From positions 10,368,602 through 10,432,601 of the forward strand of contig OZ020257.1 in NCBI GenBank assembly GCA_963971285.1: 64,000 nt of DNA, written 5' to 3'. Below, in pieces: positions 1-13,800 of this stretch. Below the pieces are notes generated by a model that saw only the letters and a program-made list of their open reading frames with translations, searched no databases and was not told where the DNA came from. The stretch is from Astropecten irregularis (Eukaryota > Echinodermata > Asteroidea > Paxillosida > Astropectinidae). Each line of letters opens with the position of its first letter. Position 1 is the stretch's first letter. Both the position numbers and the translations under genes were made by a program.

Positions 1-1543
1 TCACCAAATATCAATGGTAGGCAAGGTCTTTCTTTGTGACACATACATATTTAGGTGTAATGTTGCATGGATTCATAAATTAATTTTAAAAACATTGAGC
101 GGAAAAGCCCTATGCTCTGTTGCAGACAGACAAAGATCTCTAGTTTGTTTACTTTTTGTCAGTGGAGTAGCAACTTCCCACTGCTATCAGTACACTATCC
201 GATTATCACAGAGCCCAAGTGGGCAGGCACCTTTTCCTGTCCCAAAGGCTGACTACCTTGTAAAAATAATAGGCATAACTGATCTTAACTTCCAATGAAT
301 GGGCCTTATTCATGGCGCATCCATCTTGTCACCTTCCTTGTTCTAAAAGTACTAAAGAGAATGAATAATCATATTCCAACAAGCCAACATTTGCTTTCTC
401 TGTAAGAACAAAACTGTAAACTGGCCTTTCTCATCAGTACCACCAGATATCACTGGTTTGGCCACATTCGAATTTAACAGGACTGCCTGGCCAATCAACT
501 GTTAAATTCTCTTAACAGAATAAACAATTCACTCTCCTGAGGACAAACAGAGCACACTGTTCAGAACGTCGAGATAATACCACCGGTTCTTCTCAGAACC
601 ACACACCCTCACAGAAGAGATTACATGGTGTCTCCGCAAACCTACCTTCTTTTAGTACTTCCACCATGCATAGCTTCAAGTCTTACCGTAGAATAAACAA
701 TCTACTCCATCCCACCAGAACATTCCTCTGATAGCCCATTTGATGACCAGTGTGAATAGCTACATGTATAGGATCATCATGTTTTCCATCCAATTACTGC
801 GTATCGGATGTTTTTATCCAACATAACTGATACATGTAGGAATTTTGAGAAGGTGCCTATGCAACCATGTATTGACTGTAACCATCCTGAATCAGCTACA
901 ATCCATTTCAAGTATTCTCATAATGCTACATCATCACTTTATATATACATGTACATGTAAGAACTCTGCGGTTCAGATCAGCTTGTGACATCATTGTACA
1001 TTTATTCATTTTTCAACTGTTCATACACGAGAGATGACATACTGAATTTATGACCATTGAGCTATTTATGGTTCACCTAATGACACTGAAACTGTATACT
1101 GTAGTTACAGATATGTATTTCAGACGACTAAATTTGGTCTACCCTGTGATCCATGGTGTTGATACACTTTGTATTCCTTACTCTGAAGTATGCAGTGTAT
1201 GACTGGTTTGCTTCATTATAAGCCTCACACACGAGGGGGTAAGGGGTTGGGTGGCAGGAGTTAATATTCAACTTGTCATTTAGGCCTATTGTTACTCCAA
1301 ATGCAAATATCAACAGTGTGACCTCTCTGATGTACTTTGTACTTTTTCCAAATTGACCTTTAGAAGGCTTTCATATCCCTTTGTAGAAAAACAACCCAAA
1401 ACTGGCTTATGACAGCTTAACAAAAGCCATCAATGACTATTACTTATAGTTTGCTAATTTTGTTAAGATTTTATCATTTGAGCAAGGTTTTTGTATTAGA
1501 CATCGATGTGCATGGATTGAGATTATTGTTTTTTTCATTTCAG
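1..1543. other. No recognised gene; one MITE-end fragment
   Basis: I see no convincing exon here on either strand; the short open frames have no family features. Bases about 303-335 (starting CCTTATTCA and running to a GCATCCATCTTGTCACC-like stretch) match one end of the inverted-repeat element at 12731-12877, so a fragment of that family lies here. The rest is AT-rich unique-looking DNA, possibly intron of the gene ending at 1620. Confidence 0.4.
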
Positions 1544-1620
1544 CTGTCGGATCCAAGCGACTGAAACTGTCACAGGCTTTGAGTAAAAACAACTCTGCAA
1601 GTTCATCCGGTCAGACATAG
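1544..1620 (+). CDS. Candidate terminal coding exon of an unidentified gene
   Basis: A T-rich tract followed by CAG at 1541-1543 is a good splice acceptor. After two bases completing a split codon, the frame reads VGSKRLKLSQALSKNNSAS and a few more residues before TAG at 1618-1620. The peptide is basic and serine-rich, with no domain I recognise. An AATAAA at 2181-2186, about 560 bases downstream, could be the polyadenylation signal. No matching upstream exon was found in the window, so the rest of the gene would lie in or before 1-1543. The call rests on splice-site quality and an in-frame stop only; it could be chance. Confidence 0.3.
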
Positions 1621-2269
1621 GCAAAAAGTCGGTCCTTCAGTTTGCAAATGATGAGGGTCCAAATGAACGAAATGATCACCATCACCAGCAATCTTAATCT
1701 GATGAACATGGACTATAAAATGCCAACATATACATATACACCCTGTGAAAATACTATGACTTATTCATGTTGATGTTAAGCACATTTCAGCATGTGAGGA
1801 TTATTTACAAACTGAAGACAACATGACATCATGATTGACTTAACAATCCACATCAAGTGTAAATTCTCAGGCTGACACATCAAATTGTACTGCATTATAC
1901 TTGCCTAATATCACTAATTAGAACTTGGAAGTGTATCTAGAAATTATCATCGCCTAAGTGAGCTCAGCAACCGATTGAAGAAATGATTTGATTCAATTTT
2001 GCTATTCCCATGTCATGGTTAATTATGTAAAGTACTTGAATATTGAGAGTATAACATTTTTATGAATTCATGAATGCAATATTCAGATGTTGATTGAATA
2101 TTTTATATTTCATTCATCAATCTGTATTCTATGTACATTCTATCAACTCAGGCTTATTTAATTTAATTTGTATTAATCTGAATAAATGAATTAATTGGTA
2201 AAATTGGAAATTGGTCACACAAGGTTTCAATTTGTTTGATTGTTTATTGGGGTGCGTGTTTGCTTGTTT
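1621..2269 (+). other. Possible 3' UTR, no gene seen
   Basis: AT-rich DNA with no open frame of note. AATAAA at 2181-2186 makes this a possible 3' untranslated region of the exon above. Nothing else is recognised. Confidence 0.25.
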
Positions 2270-2431
2270 TTAAAATTACTATCATATTTTTCACAGATTT
2301 ACCTAGAACTTACAGGGTATAAAGATGGAGATTAGAAACATACTGTTAAAATGTTTCTGCCCGGAATGCTGTTTTTATCCAAAATTATGTTTGATCTTTT
2401 AAAGATAAAAAATAAAAGAAAAAAGACTTAA

Positions 2432-2791
2432 AGGTATAATACATGATTGGTAAAGGTCACGGAACAGCACTCACACCTTGTCTAATCCAACATGTACATG
2501 TAATGATAAACCTGTGAACATTTGAGCTCAATCAGACATCTGAGTCATGAGAAAACAGCGAAAACCCGACTAAATATTTCCTCATAAAACATAAAGAATG
2601 TTTTTGATCTTACCCCGAGATCAAAATTGTTTTCAGCCTTTGTCTTACCAATTTCTGGATGAATACAGCATTTCAGGCGGAAATATTTTGACAGTATGTT
2701 TCTACCAGCACCATCTTCATAGCTTGAAATTTATATGTAAATCTGTGAATATTTCTGTTTTGGTATGTTACCAATCCTGTACTGTACCTTT
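2432..2791 (-). repeat. TTAA MITE, family 2
   Basis: Inverted ends AGGTATAATACATGATTGGTA / TACCAATCCTGTACTGTACCT are flanked by TTAA on the left (2428-2431). On the right the TTAA is split by the next insertion. The interior shares stretches with family 1 (the motif around the block CTTACAGGGTATAAAGATGG, here reversed), so the two families are related. No transposase is encoded. TTAA target duplication is characteristic of piggyBac and Kolobok transposons; which of these mobilised it is not determined. Confidence 0.65.
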
Positions 2792-2792
2792 A

Positions 2793-3297
2793 GGGGCCGT
2801 CCATAAAGTACGTACGCACGAAGGGGGGGGAGGGGGGGTTGTTACCGATGCGTACGCCATGCGTACAGGGGGGGAGGGGGGGTTAAGGCCAATGCGTACC
2901 GTACGCAAACGAAAAATTTGCATAGCATTATCGCGCGAAAAGAGAGGTAAAAAACGTGAAAAAAGCACCGGGATTGTTTTGTTTTTCCTTTGTTTTCTTA
3001 TTCAACATGGTAAAAAATAGTAAAATCCATCTGTAAATGTATAAAAACCTGTTAAACTTTAGTCATTCATTTCAGAATTTGAAAGTGAGGTCCCAATAAC
3101 GGTACCGGCCCGGATTACGGTGACATTTTAATGATGCTAAAGCAAGGGACCACGAGAAGTGAAAAACCTAATGTGGAATGCGTATGCGTACAGGGGGGGA
3201 GGGGGGGTTGGGACCACTGCGTACGCCATGCGTACAGAGGGGGAGGGGGGGTCAAAAAAGTCGGCATTTCGTGCGTACGTACTTTATGGACGGCCCC
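2793..3297. mobile_element. GGGGCCGTCC inverted-repeat element with TTA duplication
   Basis: A 505-bp non-autonomous element. Its termini GGGGCCGTCCATAAAGTACG and CGTACTTTATGGACGGCCCC are perfect inverted repeats that extend to about 30 bp. It is flanked by TTA on both sides, the 3-bp target duplication expected of PIF/Harbinger elements. The interior carries G-rich blocks alternating with TGCGTACGCCATGCGTAC-like words. Open frames through it are low-complexity glycine/arginine translations, not genes. Confidence 0.75.
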
Positions 3298-3455
3298 TTA
3301 AGAAATACTGTGGCTTTTTTCACTGTTTTCTCAAAAAGCGGGCACCGTATGGGACTGAAATTTTCACAGATGACTGTTACTGTATCTTCCTTGATATTTT
3401 TGCCCATGAATCTGCCTTTCTTTGACAAATACCTAAGTATGAGATTACCTTTAAA

Positions 3456-4180
3456 ACAACTACTGTACATTGATCAACTGATAATATTCAGGTAACTCAA
3501 TACTGTAACACTCTAGAAAAACATCAAGAAATGGCTTCAATTAGTCTTTGTGGATTTTTAGTACATTGATATAAATATATGTATCAAATGTTCTGCATAC
3601 AAATATTCAAGCAGTCCTATGCGTAGTTAGGTTATTTGGATTCACGGTTGACTGATCAGTAGTTTGGAGTTTGATCTCCAGATGAAATAACTACGCCACA
3701 CTGAGGTCAAATCAGTCTGAAAAAGGTCACAAAACTCGCATTTGTTGCTCGGCAGCATTGTAAGCTCACAGAATATGTTATGTTCATTCACGCAATTTTG
3801 CACAATGACAGCTAGACGATAGAGAAAAAAGTTCATAATTGAAAATTCCCGTAAACGAGTAAAACTTTATGATTTCACTGAGTCAGTTCAGCCCAAACTG
3901 ACTGTGACGCTGTGTGGTAGGCCTACTGTACTACAAGCTCTGAAGCATTCATAGTTGGAGTTGAACCGCCCAAGGTAGGTGTAATTCCAATACAGTCAAC
4001 ACGAGATACATGTATTAACTGGGAAAACGGGGTGTATTATATATACATGTATTACCGATTGTGAGGTTTGCGAGATGTTGAGGGGAAGTACAGTGTACTA
4101 TCAATAAACACATTCGTGCCCCGGCAGACTGCCTACTATAGGGCAAGGCCTTCATTGTTCATCTATGGTCTCTGTACTTT
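3456..4180. other. No gene recognised
   Basis: Unique-looking AT-rich DNA between two transposon copies. No exon, RNA gene or repeat was recognised. Confidence 0.4.
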
Positions 4181-4533
4181 AAAGGTACTATATCATACTT
4201 CGATCGGTAGCATACCGAAACAGAAATCTTCACAAATTTACCTATAAAAATGGTGATGGTAGAAACATACTGTTAATATATTTCTGCCTGAAATATGCTA
4301 TGCTGTATTTACCCAGAAATGACTAAAACCAATGAGCAAAAACAATCTTGACCTTTTAAAGATCAAAACGGTGAAAAAAAAAATACTGTGCGCGTTCGTC
4401 ACTGTTTTCTCAAAAAGTGGGCATCGTATTGGACTGAAATTTTCCAAGATGACTGTTATTGTATCTTCCTTGATATTTTTGCCCATGAATCTGCATTTAT
4501 TTGACAAAAACCAAAGTATGATATTACCGTTAA
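4181..4533 (+). repeat. TTAA MITE, family 1
   Basis: Begins AAAGGTACTATATCATACTT and ends CCAAAGTATGATATTACCGTT, with the family core (CAAAAAGTGGGCATCGTATT) at about 4412-4431. It lies about 360 bp upstream of the start codon of the S28 protease gene, within its likely promoter region. Confidence 0.75.
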
Positions 4534-4892
4534 AGATAGCCTTATTATTATTTTTTTCTGGTTTATATTGCTCTGTTTTGGAAGGGAGTATAGTTAATTA
4601 TTCTTGGCTGCTCACTCCCATAGACTAAGTGCACCTAATTAGTACTATATCCGAGGACGATTCTGAACACAAGAAGAACCGTTTCGAGGACAAGATTGGT
4701 TTCAGTGTATTTCCTTTTCATCACCCCGTCTCCGATCCGATGCAATTCGCACAGTGGCTATTATGTTTGTGAAGACAGCTATTAATGAATATTTCCCGCC
4801 AAAAAAGTTAATTTTTTTACATTCTTGGTCTGATTTGAAAAAATGGCAAGTAATTCACATTTTGGAATGTTTGAATCAGGATAAAGACCTAC

Positions 4893-7800
4893 ATGATGAT
4901 GAGAGCGTACCTGTCGATAGCTGCTGTGCTGATGGTTGTGAGTTATGGTGCTGACGGCAATGCAGAAACCAAATCAGGTTTGACTTGAATCCTTATTATA
5001 AAACAATGTCCAATGAATTATAACGACTATTATGGAACACCATTCTATGTTTTTAACTTGATGATTAGTTGATTACATGTAATCCATTATCAGATTTTCA
5101 GTATTTCTGCATTTTGACAGACCCAATTAAAGGTACAGTACGGGATTGTTTTATAAGAAAAAAAAGTTGTTTTTCTCTCTCAGATGTTCGATTGAGCTCA
5201 AATTGTAACAGCTGGCTTCGGTACATTAGACAAAGTGTGGGTGCAGCAATGCTGTTCTGTGACCATTAACAATCATGTATTATACCTTTAAGTGTTTTCA
5301 GTTTAAATTCAAACCACAAATACTCTACGATATCCAAGGAATCACACAGATAACTGTACCGGACGTACTAGGCCAACGATCCTTTGACCGTTTTTTTTTT
5401 TTTGCGTACTTTTCATGATGATCATTCATTGATTCATTATGGCTTATATTGTGCTAATTACGGCCACTACTATAGGCGTGAAATCTATTTCATGGAATCC
5501 GTGAGCAAGACTTTCGGTTAGCGAAGAATTTCTAATGATTATTTTCTGCTTTCGCGGTATCATATGCATTCTGCAAAAAGTGTTTGCTTAGCGTTCCGAG
5601 AAAGAAAACTAGCTTTCTAATGAAACACGCTAACCGTAAGAAAAACTTGAAAAAGTCTGCTACCGCAAGCGGAGAATTGTGGCTAACGTTAACGGATTCC
5701 ATGACATTGAATTGGGCCCCGATATTTCTTTCATGCAGACAACAATTACATTCTTCAGCATCATAAAAGATACTGGGATCGTTTGGAGGATGGTGAGATC
5801 TCCAAGATTGGAATGAAAATGCGAACTCCAGAGGCCAAAGAGTTTTACCTGACTCAGCCACTTGATCACTTTGAAGTGCTAACAAAGAGAACGTATGAGC
5901 AAAGGTATCTAGTGGTTGACCGATACTGGACACAACCAGACGGCCCAGTGTTCCTGTACATAGGAGGAGAATGGACACTGTCACAACACGAAGTTACAAA
6001 CGGTAAACCAAAAATATCCAATGAGTTGGCTTGTTTCTGAGTATACAATGTACTGACAAAAATAATTTCAAATAATAATAATATAGGTTTTCCCGGTCAT
6101 TTTCGGCAAATGAGCGGACAATTTAAACGCTGCGTCATTCCATTTCGCGTGAAACTGCAAGGCACCTCAAAATAGTCATTCGATTTCATTTTATGTGCAA
6201 GCAAATGTTCACAAGGGTCAAGCGATTAAATAGAATCGCCTTTCAATTAAAAATTCCATTCGAACAGCATTCAAATTCGCAACGGCTTTTGGCAGTGTGC
6301 GCTTATAGTCATTCGAATTCGTATTGGGGCAGGCATTTCTGCGAATTGTTCAGCGAATTTAGCGTTCTGTCTGAAATTATGAATGTACCGCAAGAATAAA
6401 AATGGTATAGAATGGTTCACTTCTTGTATGGAAACCACTTATGTGATGTCCCCTGACGACAATTGTTTGTAATTGAAAAATCCTCGAAAATACTGGCAGC
6501 TTTCGGTCGCTGTACGAGAGAATATCTAATGTTGACGGTTGATTGATGCATTCGAATGATTTAGATTACATTGAGCTTGCAGTCTGATTTGAACATCAAC
6601 ACCATGATTTTCAATACACATCCATGGCACCAATCCTCTCTTGAGAATAAAAAATAACAAATCAAAGAAATATAGAAATTCATGGAAAGGGAAAATGACA
6701 CAAGATACAAAGAAATAAACAGGTGTAAAAGGGTTTGCATTTGTTTGCTTATGTTGCATTGTCGCAACGTATTTGAGATCCGGGCGAAGAGAGAGGTTGG
6801 TCAGAGGAGGGGCTATTCATTTCAAAATGGATGATAAGATGCGACACCGTTTTGCAATACACTGCAGTTAAGGGGTTTGCATTTGTTTGCTCATTTTCCG
6901 AAATTGGTTGTCTCAAAACGAAAACGTAAGGAACGATCTGGTATAAATGGTTGTTTGCGGTTACTCTGCTAAATTGAATGCCGATTTTGCATCGCTAAAC
7001 TGAACGACAGTTGAATTTAATTGAATGCTATGCTATATAAATACGGATGCATCAAAGTGAAATCGAGTGACGGTTTCAACCGAGGAGGCAAAATCACGTC
7101 AACACGAATGCGTCAGGCGCGGTTCTACGGGGGGCTAGGGGGGGCTGTAGCCCCCCCCCCCCAAATTTTGTCTAGCCCCCCAAAAAAAATGCAAGTGAAA
7201 AAAAAAAAATTGAAAATACTGGATTTTTTCAGTTATAAAGCGCCAATTGCATAAAAAAACGCGTTGCGTGGGCTATGATGTGCATGTTTTTCGACCCCTT
7301 ATAAGACATAGCAGAAGCGAGTGTTGGAAGAACCCAAAATATTGAGTCTTCTAGCCCCCCCCAAAATAATGGGTCTTCTAGCCCCCCCAAAATTTTGACT
7401 CTAGAACCGCGCCTGGAATGCGTGAAACTGAAATTGGCCGCTCATTTGCCGGAAATGACCGGAAAAACCTATAATAATAATTATTATCCCCTGGTCATGG
7501 GCTATACATGATTAAACATTCCTGAAACCATCTCAACTCCCTGGGGAGTATACAGCCCCGACTGCTATAAGCGCACAAAGGCTAATCAAGCACACAAACT
7601 CTACCCTCACATGCACCCATTTACCCCTGGGTGGAGACTGGAGAGGAGAAATATTATGTGACAAAGCATCTTGCCCAAGGATGCAAGCACCACCGACCCA
7701 TGGCTGGACTGGAACCCACAATCTGTAGATTGACCACAAGATCTTGAGTACGACACGCCAGACCACTAGGCCACAGCACCCCGAAATTATGATACATATC

Positions 7801-10800
7801 ACTCACCACTGTCAAATAAGACTTTTCTCACGATTGCACTGGCTGAAAACCTTCTCAAAAAGTTGTCTTATCGGTTCATTATTTTCAGCCAATTGTGATG
7901 CGAAGTGAATTTTGGGTCACAACAATCAGTACGCGTTGTTTTCTACTTTTGTGATGCAAGAATATTCGTTTCGCTTCGCGCGCAAATCGCATGAAGTATT
8001 GAACCGGAATTTTGTGTTAAGTACTGAAAGTTTTCTAGCAGGTTTTAATTATTAGGTGAATAAGATTTAATGCTTTGTCGAGGAAAAAAGTCACCCTGGA
8101 AAACACATTACCATGTTATTAAAATAATTATTGTCTTAACAATGTATGTTACCGAATAGCTGTTTATTCTTTGCCGAAGGTCTCATCGCTGATGTAGCCG
8201 AGAAGGAGGGCGCCCTCATTCTTGGAGTGGAGCACAGGTTCTATGGCAACAGTCTGAACGTTGATGGACTAGAACTTGATCAGCTCAACTACTTATCTAG
8301 TCACCAAGCGTAGGGAAAACGTTCCTAAATTTCTTAAAAGAATAATGAAGGAGAAATTAAAATGAAATTTTGCAAATTTCAAATCAAGATACAGTATAAT
8401 CAAAATAGTTTATAACGACGAATGAAATTTAAAGGCATTGCATACGTTTGGTAATGACTCTGACAATTTATGGCAATAAAAACTTACTTGGTGAAAAGTA
8501 CAGCTGCTTTGGATAGTATAATGCATATCGAGAAACGTTCAATTCGAAGTACCGCGGTTATGGAAAAATATGTCACTTTTTATCTCCAAAAATTATGAAT
8601 CTGAGAAGCGTTATGGCCGTAACGCTTCTCAGCTATTGACTAACTGTTCTCTGGCGTGAAATAACCGCTCTAGTTTGTCGCCAAAATCTCAAAAAACGCT
8701 ACCACCTTTTAAATTGAAACTTTCACAGGTTAGTTTTATGGTATATATACAATTATATTGGTTTGAAACAAACAGTAGGCACAAATTACCAAACGTATGC
8801 AATCCCTTTAAAGGTAGTATACTTTGGTAGCATACCAAAACAGAAATGTTAACAGATTTACTTATAACTTACAGGGTGTAAAGATGGTGCTGATAGAAAT
8901 ATACCGATAAAATGAAATGCTGTATTTATCAGGAAATTGGTAAAAGCAACTATCAAAAATAACGAAGAAAAGATTAAAGAAATTCCGTGGGCGTTTTTCA
9001 ATGTTTTCTCAAAAAGTCGGCACCGTATGGGACTGAAATTTTCACAGATGACTGCTACTGTATCTTACATGATGTTTTTGCCCATGAATCTGCATTTCTT
9101 TGACAAAAAACAGTGTGATATTACCTTTAACAGCATTCATTTTGGTATTTTTCTATAGCCTAGCAGACCTTGTTTCCTTCCATGGTTTTGCTATGAAGAC
9201 GTTTAATCTCACAGAGAGGAATCTATGGATAAGCTTTGGCTGTTCCTACCCCGGAGCGCTAACGGCTTGGTTCAGGCTCAAGGTATAGTCTTTGAGATTT
9301 TGTTAAATTCTACTTAAGGCCGGTTTCTTTTTATAATTAGATCCAAATCAAAATACAAAATACGATGATGATAGGTTAAAAAAGGATTTTTTTCCCGCTG
9401 TTATCTCTTTTAATCAAATAAACACAAGGGAAACGGACTTGATTAATAATAAGTCATTAAAAAGTGAAGAAAGAACAATTGACTGGAGCGGGATTGGAAC
9501 CATCAACCTCTGGCATACCGTACCGAATGCTCGTACATTGTTTTCTCCGGTACGGTATTCCGGAGGTCACTGGTTCGAGTCCCACTCCTGTCAATTTTCA
9601 TTCATTTACTTTTCAATGACTTGTAATCTCTTTTAAATGTTTCTTGACATAATTATATTTATATGAAATATCAGACAACAAAGTTTTGTTTTCCCCCATG
9701 AAAAGTTCATAATATAATGGGCCTGTTTGTTTCACGCAAAGGATCATGAATCCTTCGGATCCGGATCCCATTTTAGCGTACCCCGCATAGGAGGTGGATC
9801 CGAAAAATGGGATCCGGATCCGCAGGATTCGTCCGAAACAAACAGGCCCTTTGTTTCATTAAAAAAAAGGTTGATATCATTTGTATCACATGCCATTTAT
9901 ACAACACATGAATCTTTGTAGGTCTGATTCATTGAATGACGGTCCTTTGTTTCTTGTCTGTGTATAATATAATAATAGTACCCTCACCTAGTGCATGGTT
10001 CGATCTCATCGTCTGCACCGGTGCGTGCTAAGGTCAACTTTCAGGCCTACAATGAAGTGGTGACCACTGCATTTGGAGATCCAATAGCTATTGGATCCAA
10101 ACAAGTACGTGAGTTCTAAAATCCGGAGCAAAAGTCAAACAAAAACCGTAGGTACAGTACGGGATTTGTAAATTACCCAAACTGTTCACATATTTAGTAC
10201 CTGTATAATTAACTTTCAGGATATGAAGATGGTGCTGTTAGAAACATACCGTTGAAATATTTCCACCTGAAATGCCGTATTTATCAAGAAATTAGTCAAA
10301 CAAAGACCGAAAACAGTTTTTGATCTCGGGTGAGATCAAACCATTCTTTATGTTCTATAAGAAAAATTGAGTCGGGTTTGCGCTATTTTCTCGTTACTCA
10401 GATGTCCGATTGACCTCAAAATTAATACAGGTTTATTATTTCATGTACATGCTGGATCAGACAATTGATGTGAGTGCTGTTCTGTGACATTTACCAATCA
10501 TGTATTGTACCTATATAGCTATAAATGAGGGATCCGAAATATACCTGTAGAATTTCCACCTTGAATATGCCTCTTTATACATGCATTTAAACCAACATAA
10601 TAACTGTACATGTATAGTTGACAATATTTTATATTCATCGTTCGTTGTTGGTTCTTTGTTTCCTGCAGTGTGTTACCCGGATAACTGAGGCATTTGACAC
10701 GATCAAAGTCATGCTGAAGAATGAACAGTTTTCCGATCTTCAGCAAGCCTTCAATGTGTGTCAACCACTGACAGTCACCAACGACAGGAAGTTTTTGGCA

Positions 10801-13800
10801 AGTTCCTTGCAAAATCTATTCATGAGCGCTGTACAGTATAACACTGTTCAACAGGACCAGTCAGATATTGGTGATATCTGTAACATTATGACCAATCAGA
10901 CGGCATTTCCAGACCCATTTGATGCTCTAACGGAACTAGTTTACGTGAGTACAATAGAAGGCATTTTCAGTAGAATACAGTACAAAATGAACATTATAAC
11001 GAAACACATAGGCATGTACTATGTAAAGTTTTCACTTGTTTAAAGGTACTATATCATACTTTGGTAGGAAACCAAAACAGAAATTTTCACAGATTTACGT
11101 ATAACTTACAGGGTATAAGACTGGACCTGGTACAAACATACCGTTAATTTTTTTTCCCGCCTGAAATGCTGCATTCATCCAGATTTGAGTCAAACAAAAG
11201 ACCAAAAATAATTTTGATATCCAAGATAAAAACCTCATAAGTACATGCATTTCCATTACAGTTTCGCGTAACAATTGCAACTTTCGTTTTGCTGTTTCCT
11301 GCTGTTTCCAATTATCAATTGAGCTCAAAAATTCACTGGCGATTTGTTTTTATTTCCTGACAAACCAAATTATGAACATATCGCAGCTGTTTTATCAACT
11401 TTACAAATCTGATACTACCTTTAAGTGCTTGTATGTGGAGGAATGATTATTTTTCTAAAATGTGCAGAGCAATTTTAAATTTAGTTTTGGAAACAGAGAC
11501 GGTTGTTTTGATTTTTCCTGTTTTGTTTTAAATTTATTTAATCCATTGAATTACTTTTTTATTGGACATTTTTATGTTTATAAAATGCGACTTCTATCCT
11601 TTATCAAGCTGATGAAGACACTAAATTTTTTGTTCTCAATTTATATCAATGCTTGGTTTTTGATGTGTTGGGTCTTGGTCCTTGACCGGATGCCCAAGTG
11701 TCTTTGTCGGCTTGAGAAAGGCTAGCAGTCTGTAGCCGTAACGTGGCTATACCTTTCAGCCAGCTTCGTAAGCCATCCAACACCTATAACTTCTTTCAGT
11801 GTTTGCCATGATGAACAACCTCTTCTCAAGTATGAATTATCTTCAAGTTATTCTAGTTGTATTATGCATATTTTGTTTGTTTGTCCGTGTTTATGAAGGG
11901 TTATGGTGCCTGCATTGATGTATCCTATGATAACACAGTCCAATACTACCGCAATACATCATTTGCTCATGCTTCAGGGGATATGAGAGCTTGGATGTAT
12001 CAAACATGCACACAGTTTGGCTATTGTAAGTGGTTGGTTTGATTTCTTGTAAGCATGCTCATCTTGTTTGTCTGTTGTTTTTTTGGGGGGCTGGCTTTCT
12101 TTTTCACCTGCAGGGTGCACCCACTCCCACTCGCTTTGCTACTGCATTAAATAATTGTTATCTTTGTTTGGTTGTGTTTGTTGCATCTTTGCGTTTGTTC
12201 GTCTGCCTGCGTCATTTTACTTCGATTGGCCGTAATCGCATTAAAAGCAGTACAAGTCATTACAGTGCCATCAGGGGCCAATTTCACGGCGCTGCTTAGC
12301 ACAAAAATTGCTTAGCACAAAAATGTCTTGCCCAATTAAACAAACCACCATTAAAAATTACATTTGATATTCCTGGTCAGTGAACAACAGCCAAAGAACA
12401 ATCACAAGTGATACAAAACACATGGACATTAAATGTTGTCAAATGTTGGTTGTTTATCCTATATTTATTAAGACAGAAAATGTCATTCTTAGCAAATTTT
12501 AGTGCTAAGCAGCGCCGTGAAATTGGCCCCAGACCTGCATCTTTTATTAACATCACTCATTTTAAGTAATAAATTCATAGTGATTTTGTCACACATTCAT
12601 AGTATAATGCTATTGGCATTGTATGCCTTTAATATTCACCATCACCCCAGGAAAAAAACCCATACAGCACCTGCACACAACGGCAGTATTTATAGCATTT
12701 GGCATAACTCTACCATGGCTGGGCTATGGACCTTATTCACGATGCATCCATCCTACATTCGAAGCAGTGCAATTAAACCGAGGCTGGTAGTCTGGTACCC
12801 ATTTTCTTTATAATTGATGTTATCGTTTCCCACGGGTATACAAGGAATGTGACAAGATGGATGCGACGTGAATAAGGCGAATTGCAAACCATCATTTCCA
12901 CTCATGAACAGTGGATACGTTATGCTGGAAAAGTTTGCTTGATTGTAAAATAACACGGAAAGAGCGCCCCCACCGATGCAGTGTTTGAATGGGCGTTTTT
13001 TTTGTATTCTTTGACAGTTCGTACGGCACAACTCACAATTGAGAATATCAGGCACTTTAAACTTTCAAACCCTATACTTTAATCTTGACAGATCAGACAT
13101 GTGATATTGGGACTAGCTGCATGTTTCTGGACCTGGCAGATGTTGATATCTGGCTTCAGTTCTGTAATGATGTATATGGAGTTGATAGTCAGAAAGTGGC
13201 AGACTATGTCGACTTCTCCAACTTGGTGTATGGAGCGGATCAACCATGGGGCTCCAGGATATTGTTTGTCAATGGTAAATTTGGCTAAGTTTGGCGAACT
13301 ACTCTAAGCCTGTTTATAGGCACATTTGGAACATTAGGAACACAATACGCACAGCAGACATGAGAAGAAAATATTTGCATTTTTAATGCTTTCCCCTCTC
13401 AATTTACTTTACTAAAGGTAAAATCATACTTTGGTTTTGTCAAAAAAAAAATGCAGATTCATGGGCAAATTATATCAAGACAGATGCAGTAAAAGTCATC
13501 TGTGAAAATTTCAGTCCCATACGGTGCCCACTTTTTGAGAAAGCATTGAAAAACTCAAACGGATTTTTTTCCTTTCAAAAAATTAACAGTAATGTTTCTA
13601 CCAGCACTGTTTTTATTCCCTGTAAGTTATAGATAAATATGTGAAGATTTCTGTTTTGGTTTCCTATCAAAGTATGATACTACCTTTAAGAACGCGTGAC
13701 TGTGGTCAGTGGCGCACTCGGGGGGGGGGGGGGGGATGGCTCGGGGGGCTTGAGCCCCCCCCCCAATAGTGTCCCTAAAAAAAATGGGGAACAAATGGGG

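Larger units (their letters stand above)
2270..3455 (+). repeat. TTAA MITE, family 1, split by two nested insertions
   Basis: This is a copy of the most frequent repeat in the window (family 1: about 350 bp, inverted ends AAAGGTAGTATCATACTTTGG / CCAAAGTATGATATTACCTTT). The left half is about 2270-2428 and the right half 3298-3455. The right half keeps the family core (CAAAAAGCGGGCACCGTATG) and the terminal ATTACCTTTAA. The 869 bp between are later insertions: a family-2 TTAA element and, at its right edge, a GGGGCCGTCC element. The left terminus is degraded. The intact copy at 34866-35227 reads straight across the insertion point (GACTTAAGAAATAC). Confidence 0.7.

Noticed and set aside
2598-3020. 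140-codon plus-strand frame
   Set aside because: Runs through two nested transposons; low-complexity Gly/Arg content.
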